Below, piece by piece: positions 36,393-43,276 of a stretch of 64,000 nucleotides of DNA. The DNA lies in assembly GCA_016787065.1 (NCBI GenBank), contig JAEUVD010000020.1, forward strand, positions 1 through 64,000. Direction: 5' to 3'. The notes under the pieces are model-generated. The model saw only the letters and a list, made by a program, of their open reading frames with translations, was not told the DNA's origin and made no database searches. Every line of letters begins with the position of its first letter. Position 1 is the first letter of the stretch. Both the position numbers and the translations under genes were made by a program. This DNA is from Chitinophagaceae bacterium (GTDB lineage Bacteria; Bacteroidota; Bacteroidia; Chitinophagales; Chitinophagaceae).

Positions 36393-37259
36393 TTAGTTTA
36401 AATTTATTTTACTATAAGTAGCTTTTATTTTTAAAAGGGGCGCATTCTTTGTGGTGAGAATAGTGTAGTAATTATTTTTAATAGAAATGTTGAGTGAGGA
36501 TGCTGTTTTAATAGGCTCTTTATAAGAACTTATATCTAAGGATCGTTGGTTATAACTCATGTTTGAACAAGTTAAACTGCAATTACTTAGGTCTAGGTCA
36601 AGCGCCACTTCTGTTTGAATACTCATTAACTTAAGTTGTGCATTGGTGTTTTTTATTTGAAGTTCTTTTCCTGAAAATTGCTCCACCGTAATATCCCCGG
36701 ATTTGTTTGAGCAACGCACCATTCCCTTGCTTTGAAGAATTTGCATGTCGCAGAGTTTACCCTGTATGTCAACATTCGCAATTACTTTTTTCAATTCGAG
36801 TTTCCCATAGTCTTGTTGAATAGTGCCTCTTATCGATAAATTCTCAACAAGGGTACTTCCAAAATTATTATCGGTTTCTAAATGCACTTGTTGCGGAATA
36901 CTAATTTCAAATTTTACATTAAGTTTAGCTTTAGGTTCTGTTTCTCCTTTTTGCACGGTAAAATAATTACTGATGAAAATTTCGTTGAGGGTTTTCTTTA
37001 CCCGTATATTATGGCGTCCAAGCTCTTTGGAAGCGACCAATTTATCAACGTGTTTAGCGGAGTAGGTACATTTGATAATTACCTTGTCTCCACTGCCTTT
37101 TACGAAAATGATATCAGCCATTTCGCAATTGGTTTTAATTTTTAAATTAGGGGAGTACAAAAAATCATAGTTCTCTACCTTATACGCTACCGTTGCATCC
37201 TGAGCTAATCCGTCATGGCCAAGGAAAGCAAGAAGTATGTACAGAATAATACGTTTCAT
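36393..37259 (-). CDS. Exported beta-solenoid protein (DUF4097-like)
   Basis: A 288-residue protein. A signal peptide ends at DGLAQ (about residue 19). Many short strands with repeated turns follow (VHLETDNNFGSTLVENLSIRGTIQQDYGKLELKKV, VRCSNKSGDITVEQF, LKLMSIQTEVALDLDLSNCSLTCSN), a spacing typical of DUF4097/GIN-type putative adhesins folded as a right-handed solenoid. In Bacteroidota such genes often follow ECF sigma / anti-sigma pairs, as here (10 nt after the anti-sigma gene). It is probably periplasmic or surface-exposed and part of the envelope-response output. Confidence 0.6.
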   Translation of the reverse strand: MKRIILYILLAFLGHDGLAQDATVAYKVENYDFLYSPNLKIKTNCEMADIIFVKGSGDKVIIKCTYSAKHVDKLVASKELGRHNIRVKKTLNEIFISNYFTVQKGETEPKAKLNVKFEISIPQQVHLETDNNFGSTLVENLSIRGTIQQDYGKLELKKVIANVDIQGKLCDMQILQSKGMVRCSNKSGDITVEQFSGKELQIKNTNAQLKLMSIQTEVALDLDLSNCSLTCSNMSYNQRSLDISSYKEPIKTASSLNISIKNNYYTILTTKNAPLLKIKATYSKINLN

Positions 37260-37268
37260 GATTACAGA

Positions 37269-37832
37269 TTAATTAAGTTGAGCAATAAGCTCTTGTTCTA
37301 TAGTTTTTTTTCGATCTTCAAGTTTTAGCATCATCATTTCCATTTGATCGCCATTGTCGTAAACGTTGGCATGTTTTAATATATCTTCCTGCATAGCCAA
37401 TAATTCATTGTATTCCGATTCGGCTTGTATGAAATCGTCACTCAAACAATAACTTGGTTTTATAGAGCATGTTGCCTCCTTTAACTCTTTAAAAATGGAA
37501 CTACTTGTATCGGTTAAATTAGTTAATGATACTTCATTCAAATTTGCTTTTGTATATAGCACCTTCGGCTCAACCATGAGTTGTTGAAACCATAAGGATG
37601 CACTTAATAACATTACTAGGATAGCCGCAACTAAAAGAAGATTCTTCCATCGAACCACCAATGATTTGTTATCTATGTTTTTTTCAATATTCGTCCACAC
37701 CGAATCGGGAGCCAAATAGGTAGGTAAATTCTGAATGGCCATTTGAAGCGCATCACGATGATATTCATCATATTGAAAAAGTAAATCTTCTTCAATTTGA
37801 TTCCATATATGATCCAATTTCGACGGTTTCAT
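37269..37832 (-). CDS. Putative single-pass anti-sigma factor
   Basis: A 187-residue protein. A cytoplasmic part of about 80 residues (LDHIWNQIEEDLLFQYDEY, LAPDSVWTNIEKNI) precedes one membrane helix (LLLVAAILVMLLSASLWF, about 85-102) and a roughly 85-residue periplasmic part ending in a coiled-coil-like QMEMMMLKLEDRKKTIEQEL. Position, size and topology fit an anti-sigma factor that holds the adjacent ECF sigma factor at the membrane. No zinc-finger (ZAS) motif is visible, and no partner protease is in the operon. Its start lies 2 nt after the stop of the sigma gene, implying coupled translation. Confidence 0.65.
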   Translation of the reverse strand: MKPSKLDHIWNQIEEDLLFQYDEYHRDALQMAIQNLPTYLAPDSVWTNIEKNIDNKSLVVRWKNLLLVAAILVMLLSASLWFQQLMVEPKVLYTKANLNEVSLTNLTDTSSSIFKELKEATCSIKPSYCLSDDFIQAESEYNELLAMQEDILKHANVYDNGDQMEMMMLKLEDRKKTIEQELIAQLN

Positions 37833-37834
37833 GA

Positions 37835-38362
37835 TTAGTTTTTTAATGTGGCCAATTGTTGTTGTAAAAGTCGTTTTGAATGATATAATTGCGATTTGGA
37901 AGTTCCCTCAGAAATACCCAGCATAGCAGCGGTTTCGCGATGTGAGTATCCTTCTACTTCAATTAACACAAATACCTTTCGATATCCGGTGGGCAAATTT
38001 TCTATGGCACGGTTGAGTGCTTTTCCGGTTAAACTGCTATCCCAATGAATAGCCTCCTGTTCATGATGTTCTTCGAGTTCAACGATAGGCGTATATCGCT
38101 TAGCCAGATGAAGTGCTTTCCGAATTACGATTACTTTGATCCAGGCGCCTAATGTGGATTCAAGCCGAAATGATTTTATACTTCTGAACACTTCTACAAA
38201 GCCTTCTTGTAATGCATCACAGGCTAAATCGTCATCAGGCAATATTCGCTTACATATCGTGAACATGGCATCTTTATACCGATCGTATAGTACTTTTTGC
38301 AGATTGCGGTTGTTTTCCTTACAACCTTCTACAAGTTCGATATCGGTATAGTTTATGAGCAT
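37835..38362 (-). CDS. ECF-type RNA polymerase sigma factor
   Basis: A 175-residue group 4 sigma factor. Region 2 is about residues 22-90 (DRYKDAMFTICKRI, DALQEGFVEVFRSIKSF, LGAWIKVIVIRKAL) and region 4 about 115-170 (LPTGYRKVFVLIEVEGYSHRETAAMLGISEGTSKSQLYHSKRLL). The short linker and the GYSHxEIAxxLGISEGTSKSQL pattern are typical of Bacteroidota ECF factors. It is first of a five-gene minus-strand operon (sigma, anti-sigma, solenoid protein, two barrels), so it probably controls an envelope response and its own operon. No TonB receptor is nearby, so this is not a SusCD-type system. Confidence 0.93.
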   Translation of the reverse strand: MLINYTDIELVEGCKENNRNLQKVLYDRYKDAMFTICKRILPDDDLACDALQEGFVEVFRSIKSFRLESTLGAWIKVIVIRKALHLAKRYTPIVELEEHHEQEAIHWDSSLTGKALNRAIENLPTGYRKVFVLIEVEGYSHRETAAMLGISEGTSKSQLYHSKRLLQQQLATLKN

Positions 38363-38479
38363 ATCCTGTTTCTAACACTAAAGTGCATTGCTTTTACGGA
38401 AAGGTTGTATGATAAGGGAAAAATATTTTTTAGAGGCGGGATGTACCTTAGTCATTGAAGATATTTCGTTTTCACAGCT

Positions 38480-38487
38480 TACATTTG
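38480..38487 (+). promoter_or_regulatory. Promoter (TTG-22-TACATTTG) for the cyclophilin gene
   Basis: TACATTTG ends 4 nt before the ATG at 38492; a TTG (38455-38457) lies 22 nt upstream. A very short or absent leader is implied. Confidence 0.65.
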
Positions 38488-38491
38488 TCGC

Positions 38492-38926
38492 ATGAGTACA
38501 ACAGGAACTATTTTCACCGAGAAGGGTGCAATGAAATTCGAACTATATGACACGGATGCTCCAGGAACCGTTGCCAATTTTGTAAAACTTTCAAAAAGCG
38601 GCTTCTATGATGGGTTAAACTTTCATCGGGTAATTCCGGATTTTGTAATACAAGGCGGTTGTCCCGACGGAACAGGTGCCGGTGGCCCAGGTTATAAAAT
38701 TAAATGCGAACTAACCGGTGGTAATCAATACCACGATCGTGGTGTTATGAGCATGGCACATGCAGGACGCGATACGGGAGGGTCACAATTTTTTATTTGT
38801 CATAGTAGAAATAACACCGCGCATCTCGATCGCAATCATACTTGCTTCGGAAAAGTAATTGAAGGCTTGGATGTAATCGATGATATTCGTCCTGGCGATC
38901 GTATTGAACGTGTAGTAATCGACTAA
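38492..38926 (+). CDS. Cyclophilin-type peptidyl-prolyl isomerase
   Basis: A 144-residue cyclophilin without signal peptide. The active-site arginine lies in [40 protein letters not shown] and [15 protein letters not shown] complete the fold signature, and the length is that of a minimal bacterial PpiB. It should catalyse cis-trans isomerisation of X-Pro bonds in the cytoplasm. The hexosaminidase gene follows after 13 nt and probably shares the transcript, although it is exported. Confidence 0.95.
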   Translation: MSTTGTIFTEKGAMKFELYDTDAPGTVANFVKLSKSGFYDGLNFHRVIPDFVIQGGCPDGTGAGGPGYKIKCELTGGNQYHDRGVMSMAHAGRDTGGSQFFICHSRNNTAHLDRNHTCFGKVIEGLDVIDDIRPGDRIERVVID

Positions 38927-38939
38927 TTTTATAATCTTT

Positions 38940-41162
38940 ATGAAGAAAATACTGCTTTCCTTGGGAGTTGCATGGTCTCTCTCAACCTCATTAGTTGCCC
39001 AGCAGGTTATTCCGTTTCCAACAAAAATATTATCGCAGGAAAAGAAAATTGATTTGAGTAAAATTAAATCAATTTATATTGATGATAAACGACTCCTTCG
39101 AGATGCTGAAATTTTTAATGAGTATTTGATGCGCATTGATGGTAAGCAAGCATTACCCATCGACAAAACAAAACAAAACGCGTTGATACTCACGTATGAT
39201 AGTAAGGCGACTGAAGAAACTTATCGCATCGAATCATTGTATGATAATAGTGTGAAGATTTCAGGTAAAGTATCGGGTGTTTTTTATGGATTAATGACCG
39301 TGTTTCAAGCACTAAATTCAGTAGAAAGCAGTTTGCCAAAGTTAGAAGATCAGCCGGCTTTCAAATGGCGTGGAATGCATTTGGATGTTTGTAGACATTT
39401 CTTTGATGTATCCTTTGTTAAACGTTACATTGATTTTTTGGCTATGCACAAATTAAATACCTTCCACTGGCATCTTACCGATGATCAAGGTTGGCGTATA
39501 GAAATAAAACAGTTTCCGTTGTTAACTTCCATAGGTTCCAAACGAAAGGAAACGATGGTTGAGAAAAACTTCAATCCGTATAAAGGAGATGGCATACCCG
39601 TTCAAGGATTCTATACGCAAGAAGAAATTAAAGATGTTGTGGCATATGCTGCCGAACGTAACGTTACGGTAGTACCTGAAATTGAAATGCCGGGCCATGC
39701 ATTAGCTGCTCTTGCTGCCTATCCGGAGTATAGTTGTAATAAAACGCCTGTAAGTGTAATGACAACATGGGGCGTAAGTGATGATGTGTTTTGTCCGAAT
39801 GATGAAACCGTAGCGTTTCTCAAGAAAATACTCGATGAAGTGTTGTTACTTTTCCCTTCTAAATACATTCATATTGGTGGTGATGAAGTTCCTAAAACGC
39901 GCTGGAAAACATGTGCAGTTTGTCAGGAAGCCATTCGTAAAAACAACTTGAAAGATGAACACGAACTTCAAAGTTTTTTTATAAAGAAGATTGATGCTTA
40001 TCTCGCTTCAAAAGGACGTAATTCGATTGGTTGGGATGAAATTTTAGAAGGCGGTCTTGCTCCGAACGCTGCTATCATGAGTTGGCGAGGTGAGGAGGGC
40101 GGTATTGCCGCAAGTAAACAGAAACACTATGTGGTAATGTCTCCGGGTTCACATTGTTATTTCGATCATTACCAAGGCAATCGTCAAACTGAACCTTTAG
40201 CTATTGGTGGTTTTACACCTGTTCAAAAGGTATATGCTTATTCGCCCATTCCGGAAGGATTGAGTGAAGCGCAACAAAAGTATATTTTAGGGGCGCAAGC
40301 TAATTTATGGACAGAGTATATTCCAACTACAAAGCATGCGGAATATATGGCAATGCCGAGAATGTGTGCCTTAGCTGAAGTATTATGGTCGGGCAAGAAC
40401 CGACCTGGATATGAGCATTTTGTTCCTCGCTTGGAAAATCACTTTCTACTTCTCGAAAAACTACACATTAATTATTCTAAAGCAATCTATGATGTTGCTA
40501 TTTCACATCAAGCAACGGGTGGTTATGTATTTGCAACCTTGCAAACACCTTTCAAAGAAGGTACAATGTATTACACTACTGATGGTAAGGATCCTTCGGT
40601 GAATGCAACGCCATATACAAAACGAATTTTTATTACCAAGAGTGGTAAACTAAAAGCGCAATATTTTGATCACGGTGAGCCTAAAGGTAATATTGTTTCA
40701 CGGGTGTTTGAATTGCACAAAGCGGTTAGTTTACCTATAATCAGTACGATTACTCCTACGCGGGGGACGTTAAATTTAATTACCGATGGACAAGTTTCTC
40801 AACTCCCAAAAGTTATAGATGAATATACTTGTTGGAAAGATCAATTTCCAACCTTAACCGTAGATCTGCATCGACCAACTGCCGTTACGAGTCTTAAAAT
40901 TTGTGCTTTAAAAGAGCTAGAAAATAATAATTACCTCCCTACGGCAATAACCCTAGAAGTAAGTTCGGATGGTAAGAATTTTTCGATTTTGAAGAATTTC
41001 ACAGAGAAGGAAATTAATGACAGTTATAAACAACATCAGGCTATCCAATTTGCTATTGATACAAAATCAAGGTATTTCCGATGCACTTTTGAAAATCAAA
41101 ATAAACTTTTGAATCCTGAAGAGAAAGCTTGGTTACTACTGAGTGAATTGATTTTGCAGTAA
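38940..41162 (+). CDS. Family 20 beta-N-acetylhexosaminidase
   Basis: A 740-residue exported enzyme. A signal peptide ends at TSLVAQ (about residue 20). The GH20b-like domain (about 25-135) is followed by the GH20 barrel starting KWRGMHLDVCRHF. The catalytic pair D315-E316 lies in HIGGDEVPKTRW, where the Asp assists the substrate N-acetyl group. FHWHLTDDQGWRIEI and IMSWRGEEGG are also conserved. C-terminal regions hold a chitobiase-type Ig-like domain (YYTTDGKDPS, about 545-590) and a discoidin-like domain (about 640-735). It releases GlcNAc or GalNAc from chitin oligomers or glycans, probably in the periplasm. Confidence 0.95.
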   Translation: MKKILLSLGVAWSLSTSLVAQQVIPFPTKILSQEKKIDLSKIKSIYIDDKRLLRDAEIFNEYLMRIDGKQALPIDKTKQNALILTYDSKATEETYRIESLYDNSVKISGKVSGVFYGLMTVFQALNSVESSLPKLEDQPAFKWRGMHLDVCRHFFDVSFVKRYIDFLAMHKLNTFHWHLTDDQGWRIEIKQFPLLTSIGSKRKETMVEKNFNPYKGDGIPVQGFYTQEEIKDVVAYAAERNVTVVPEIEMPGHALAALAAYPEYSCNKTPVSVMTTWGVSDDVFCPNDETVAFLKKILDEVLLLFPSKYIHIGGDEVPKTRWKTCAVCQEAIRKNNLKDEHELQSFFIKKIDAYLASKGRNSIGWDEILEGGLAPNAAIMSWRGEEGGIAASKQKHYVVMSPGSHCYFDHYQGNRQTEPLAIGGFTPVQKVYAYSPIPEGLSEAQQKYILGAQANLWTEYIPTTKHAEYMAMPRMCALAEVLWSGKNRPGYEHFVPRLENHFLLLEKLHINYSKAIYDVAISHQATGGYVFATLQTPFKEGTMYYTTDGKDPSVNATPYTKRIFITKSGKLKAQYFDHGEPKGNIVSRVFELHKAVSLPIISTITPTRGTLNLITDGQVSQLPKVIDEYTCWKDQFPTLTVDLHRPTAVTSLKICALKELENNNYLPTAITLEVSSDGKNFSILKNFTEKEINDSYKQHQAIQFAIDTKSRYFRCTFENQNKLLNPEEKAWLLLSELILQ

Positions 41163-41281
41163 CAAAAGCACGCTAATTAGCTTATATCTCTGATGTAGCC
41201 AACTTGGAAAAAGTTTTTTTGAAAAACGGAAGAAGTTCGATGGAGGTTTTGAGTTTATAGAAGAAACAAGCTGAACTTGAT

Positions 41282-41575
41282 TTATACGTGTTGTAAAATT
41301 ACTTTCTCTAATTGGTTGGGTGCTACCACTCCGGATTGTCGCCATAACAGCTTTCCTTCTTTAAATAACATCAAGGTTGGAACCCCTTGAACATGATGCG
41401 TAGCTGCAACTTTAGGGTTTTTATCAACATCGATTTTTATAATACTTACCTGATCACCTAGCGATGTTTTTACTTTTTGTAATACAGGGGCAAGCATTTT
41501 ACATGGACCACACCATGTTGCAAAGAAATCGATAAGTACGGGTTTTTCTTGATTGATAATTTCTTGAAAGGTCAT
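41282..41575 (-). CDS. Thioredoxin
   Basis: A 97-residue thioredoxin with the active site WCGPCK (C22, C25), the cis-Pro in GVPTLMLFKEG and typical DFFATWCGPCKMLAPVL. It lacks the first beta strand and helix of longer forms but keeps the fold. It reduces cytoplasmic disulfides and, here, probably serves the neighbouring rhodanese / small membrane protein genes. It is last in the run, but its own -7 element TATCTTTG (41598-41605) means it can be transcribed separately. Confidence 0.95.
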   Translation of the reverse strand: MTFQEIINQEKPVLIDFFATWCGPCKMLAPVLQKVKTSLGDQVSIIKIDVDKNPKVAATHHVQGVPTLMLFKEGKLLWRQSGVVAPNQLEKVILQHV

Positions 41576-41597
41576 AATAGGTTGAACTTTAATTATT

Positions 41598-41605
41598 CAA
41601 AGATA
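41598..41605 (-). promoter_or_regulatory. -7 promoter element (TATCTTTG) for the thioredoxin gene
   Basis: Matches TAnnTTTG on the minus strand, 22 nt before the ATG at 41575, between the thioredoxin gene and the upstream DUF6132 gene. Confidence 0.55.
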
Positions 41606-41646
41606 AGAGGACTTTATGTTCAATTAGGGTAATAAAAAATGTTATT

Positions 41647-41865
41647 TTATTTATGCTCTTTCTCAGTGGATTGCTTCGGTTTAGGGATCATTCCGATAAG
41701 CAGGAATCCCATCAATGCACCATATAATGAACTATTCACAGGACTGGATGTTATAGCACAAGTGCCGGAACTGCAACCAACATAGTACCAATAAAGATAA
41801 CCACCAAGTCCTCCAAGGAATACCCCAAGCATAGAAACTTTATGTGCATTAAACAACTTCTTCAT
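41647..41865 (-). CDS. DUF6132 small membrane protein
   Basis: A 72-residue protein with two hydrophobic helices (about 11-29 and 45-62) joined by a Cys-containing loop GCSSGTCAITSSP (C31, C36). This helix-loop-helix pattern with a CxxxxC loop and NSSLYGALMG is typical of DUF6132, a family seen in Bacteroidota beside rhodaneses and thioredoxins. Function is unknown; the cysteines could handle sulfane sulfur or metal. It overlaps the upstream gene by 17 nt, so translation is coupled. The tail is charged and cytoplasmic. Confidence 0.75.
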   Translation of the reverse strand: MKKLFNAHKVSMLGVFLGGLGGYLYWYYVGCSSGTCAITSSPVNSSLYGALMGFLLIGMIPKPKQSTEKEHK

Positions 41866-42118
41866 AAGTAATATCTTCTGTTTTATTCGTAGCGTTGAAT
41901 GGTTTTTCTTTTACTCTGGTAATGCAACTGCCCCCGCTACAGCAGCCAATGCCGAAAATCGACATGAGTAAGAACATGAATCCAAGGAGCACCAACGTTC
42001 CTTGTTTATCTTGATATCCTTGTACCATTACAGCGATGCTCAGGAAGAGTCGCAATAAGCGCATGGTATCAAAACTTCTCCAGTTTATTCGAAACATCAT
42101 TTTTGTTGCCTGATTCAT
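41849..42118 (-). CDS. Small membrane protein with Cys motif
   Basis: An 89-residue protein with two hydrophobic segments (about 21-34 and 41-58) followed by IGCCSGGSCITR (C59, C60, C65). The segment TMRLLRLFLSIAVMVQGY resembles the YgaP-type inner-membrane module found next to rhodaneses. The C-terminal 25 residues are soluble. A second in-frame start (M8, 42097) is also possible. It is encoded between the rhodanese gene (41 nt upstream) and the DUF6132 gene (17-nt overlap) and shares a Cys motif with the latter. Family identity is moderately sure; function unknown. Confidence 0.6.
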   Translation of the reverse strand: MNQATKMMFRINWRSFDTMRLLRLFLSIAVMVQGYQDKQGTLVLLGFMFLLMSIFGIGCCSGGSCITRVKEKPFNATNKTEDITYEEVV

Positions 42119-42159
42119 TAGAATACTACAGGGTAAGCAAGTAAATACATACTACACCC

Positions 42160-42450
42160 TTAATTTAACGATTTGCAAAGTTCATTCACATAATCCCATG
42201 GCCCGCCGTTTATTACATCCTTTAAGCCATGTTGTTGCATTAGCAAACTTGCTTGATAACTGCGAGCTCCACTTCGACAAAAAACTACAAAACTGCTTTT
42301 GTCTTTAATTTCAGGTAAACGAAATTCCAATAAGTTAAGAGGAATATTAATGGCCCCAGGTACACTACCCGTTGCAAATTCTTCCGGAGTGCGAACATCA
42401 ATAAGCGTGGCGCCTTGTTTGATTTTCTCTTTTAAGATCAAGTTATCCAT
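42160..42450 (-). CDS. Single-domain rhodanese
   Basis: A 96-residue rhodanese domain with the active-site Cys C58 in VFCRSGARS, the CDC25-like ATLIDVRTPEEF opening and GHxxGAxNIPL-type VPGAINIPLNL. Single-domain rhodaneses transfer sulfane sulfur to thiols such as thioredoxin. It heads a short operon with two Cys-rich membrane proteins and, further on, thioredoxin, suggesting sulfur or persulfide handling. A -7-like CATCTTTG (42486-42493, minus) precedes it, with a Crp/Fnr-like site at about -41. Confidence 0.9.
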   Translation of the reverse strand: MDNLILKEKIKQGATLIDVRTPEEFATGSVPGAINIPLNLLEFRLPEIKDKSSFVVFCRSGARSYQASLLMQQHGLKDVINGGPWDYVNELCKSLN

Positions 42451-42485
42451 TGTACTATTTTTTATGGTTAGAATGAAATAGAATG

Positions 42486-42493
42486 CAAAGATG
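42486..42493 (-). promoter_or_regulatory. -7 promoter element (CATCTTTG) of the rhodanese operon
   Basis: One base off TAnnTTTG on the minus strand, 35 nt before the ATG at 42450. It is weak enough to need an activator, which fits the site at 42514-42531. Confidence 0.45.
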
Positions 42494-42513
42494 AAGCATG
42501 ACGAATTCTTACT

Positions 42514-42531
42514 TGGTTACAAAAGTTACAA
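42514..42531. promoter_or_regulatory. Candidate Crp/Fnr operator, rhodanese promoter
   Basis: TGGTTAC-AAAA-GTTACAA is an 18-bp pseudo-palindrome (half-sites 5 of 7 symmetric) with N4 spacing. Its centre is about 40 bp upstream of the expected start of the rhodanese transcript. Compared on the opposite strand, it matches the site at 43218-43235 in 14 of 18 positions. Confidence 0.5.
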
Positions 42532-42570
42532 AGTGAAAATAAAATTACAATGAGTACCTATTTTCTGAAA

Positions 42571-43197
42571 CTACTTAGGTAAGGTTATTTTATTTCGTCC
42601 TAATTGTAATTTACCTTGAATTTCAAGTTGCTTTAATAATCTTGAAATAACGGAGCGTGCCGTGCCCAATTCTTGTGCTAATTGTTCATGCGTTATTTGA
42701 AGCGTGTTATCGTTGAAAAGTACTTTTTTCTTTTCCAGGAGTACAAGTAGTCGCTCATCTACTTTCTTGAAGGCAATATCATTCACGATTTCTAATAATT
42801 CTTCAAATCGTTTATGATACAATCGAAAAATGTAATCGAGCCAATCCGGGTAATTTTTAATGAGGTGAGACACTTTGTTTACGGGTAAAAAAAGTATTTC
42901 GGCATCTTCTTCCACTTCCGCTTTTACCATACTCGTTTCTTCGTGTAAACCTCCAAGAAATGACATGATACAACTTTCTCCAGCCTTGATATAATATAAT
43001 AGAATTTCTCGACCTTCTTCATCCATTTTAAAAACTTTTATTACGCCCTGAATTACGATGGGTATAGATCGAATGGGTGCATTCTCTTGAAGAATAGTGC
43101 TGCCGGCAACAAAATGTTTTTGAATGGAATGTTTGTATAATTCTTCAATCAACGCAGGCGACGCTTTAAAATCATCTAGTTCGTTTAGATTGTCCAT
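42571..43197 (-). CDS. Crp/Fnr family transcriptional regulator
   Basis: A 208-residue regulator. The cyclic-nucleotide-type beta-roll occupies about 15-130 (SIQKHFVAGSTILQ, IPIVIQGVIKVFKMDEEGREILLYYIKAGESCIMSF) and a helix-turn-helix about 155-205 (ITHEQLAQELGTARSVISRLLKQLEIQGKLQLG). No N-terminal Cys cluster is present, so it is not a [4Fe-4S] FNR; the phosphate-binding Arg of CRP is not evident. The ATG at 43197 gives the normal domain start; a longer reading from 43236 would overlap the candidate operator. It is likely activator of the adjacent rhodanese operon and its own regulator through the site at 43218-43235. Confidence 0.9.
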   Translation of the reverse strand: MDNLNELDDFKASPALIEELYKHSIQKHFVAGSTILQENAPIRSIPIVIQGVIKVFKMDEEGREILLYYIKAGESCIMSFLGGLHEETSMVKAEVEEDAEILFLPVNKVSHLIKNYPDWLDYIFRLYHKRFEELLEIVNDIAFKKVDERLLVLLEKKKVLFNDNTLQITHEQLAQELGTARSVISRLLKQLEIQGKLQLGRNKITLPK

Positions 43198-43217
43198 GTT
43201 GCTAAAATAAGGTAGTA

Positions 43218-43235
43218 TTGTTACTTCTGTTACCA
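43218..43235. promoter_or_regulatory. Candidate Crp/Fnr operator in divergent region
   Basis: TTGTTAC-TTCT-GTTACCA is a pseudo-palindrome with N4 spacing, matching 42514-42531 when read on the opposite strand. Its centre (43226.5) is about 41 bp upstream of the start expected from TACTTTCG (43256-43263) of the plus-strand gene, and overlaps the likely promoter of the regulator gene on the minus strand. Confidence 0.5.
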
Positions 43236-43276
43236 AAAAAAAGGAAACCCTCTATTACTTTCGCAAAAAAAAGAAT

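Noticed and set aside
34768..38362. The sigma operon as a SusCD-type polysaccharide utilisation locus
   Set aside because: No TonB-dependent receptor, SusD-like protein or glycosidase is in the operon. The GH20 gene at 38940 is on the other strand with separate transcription.
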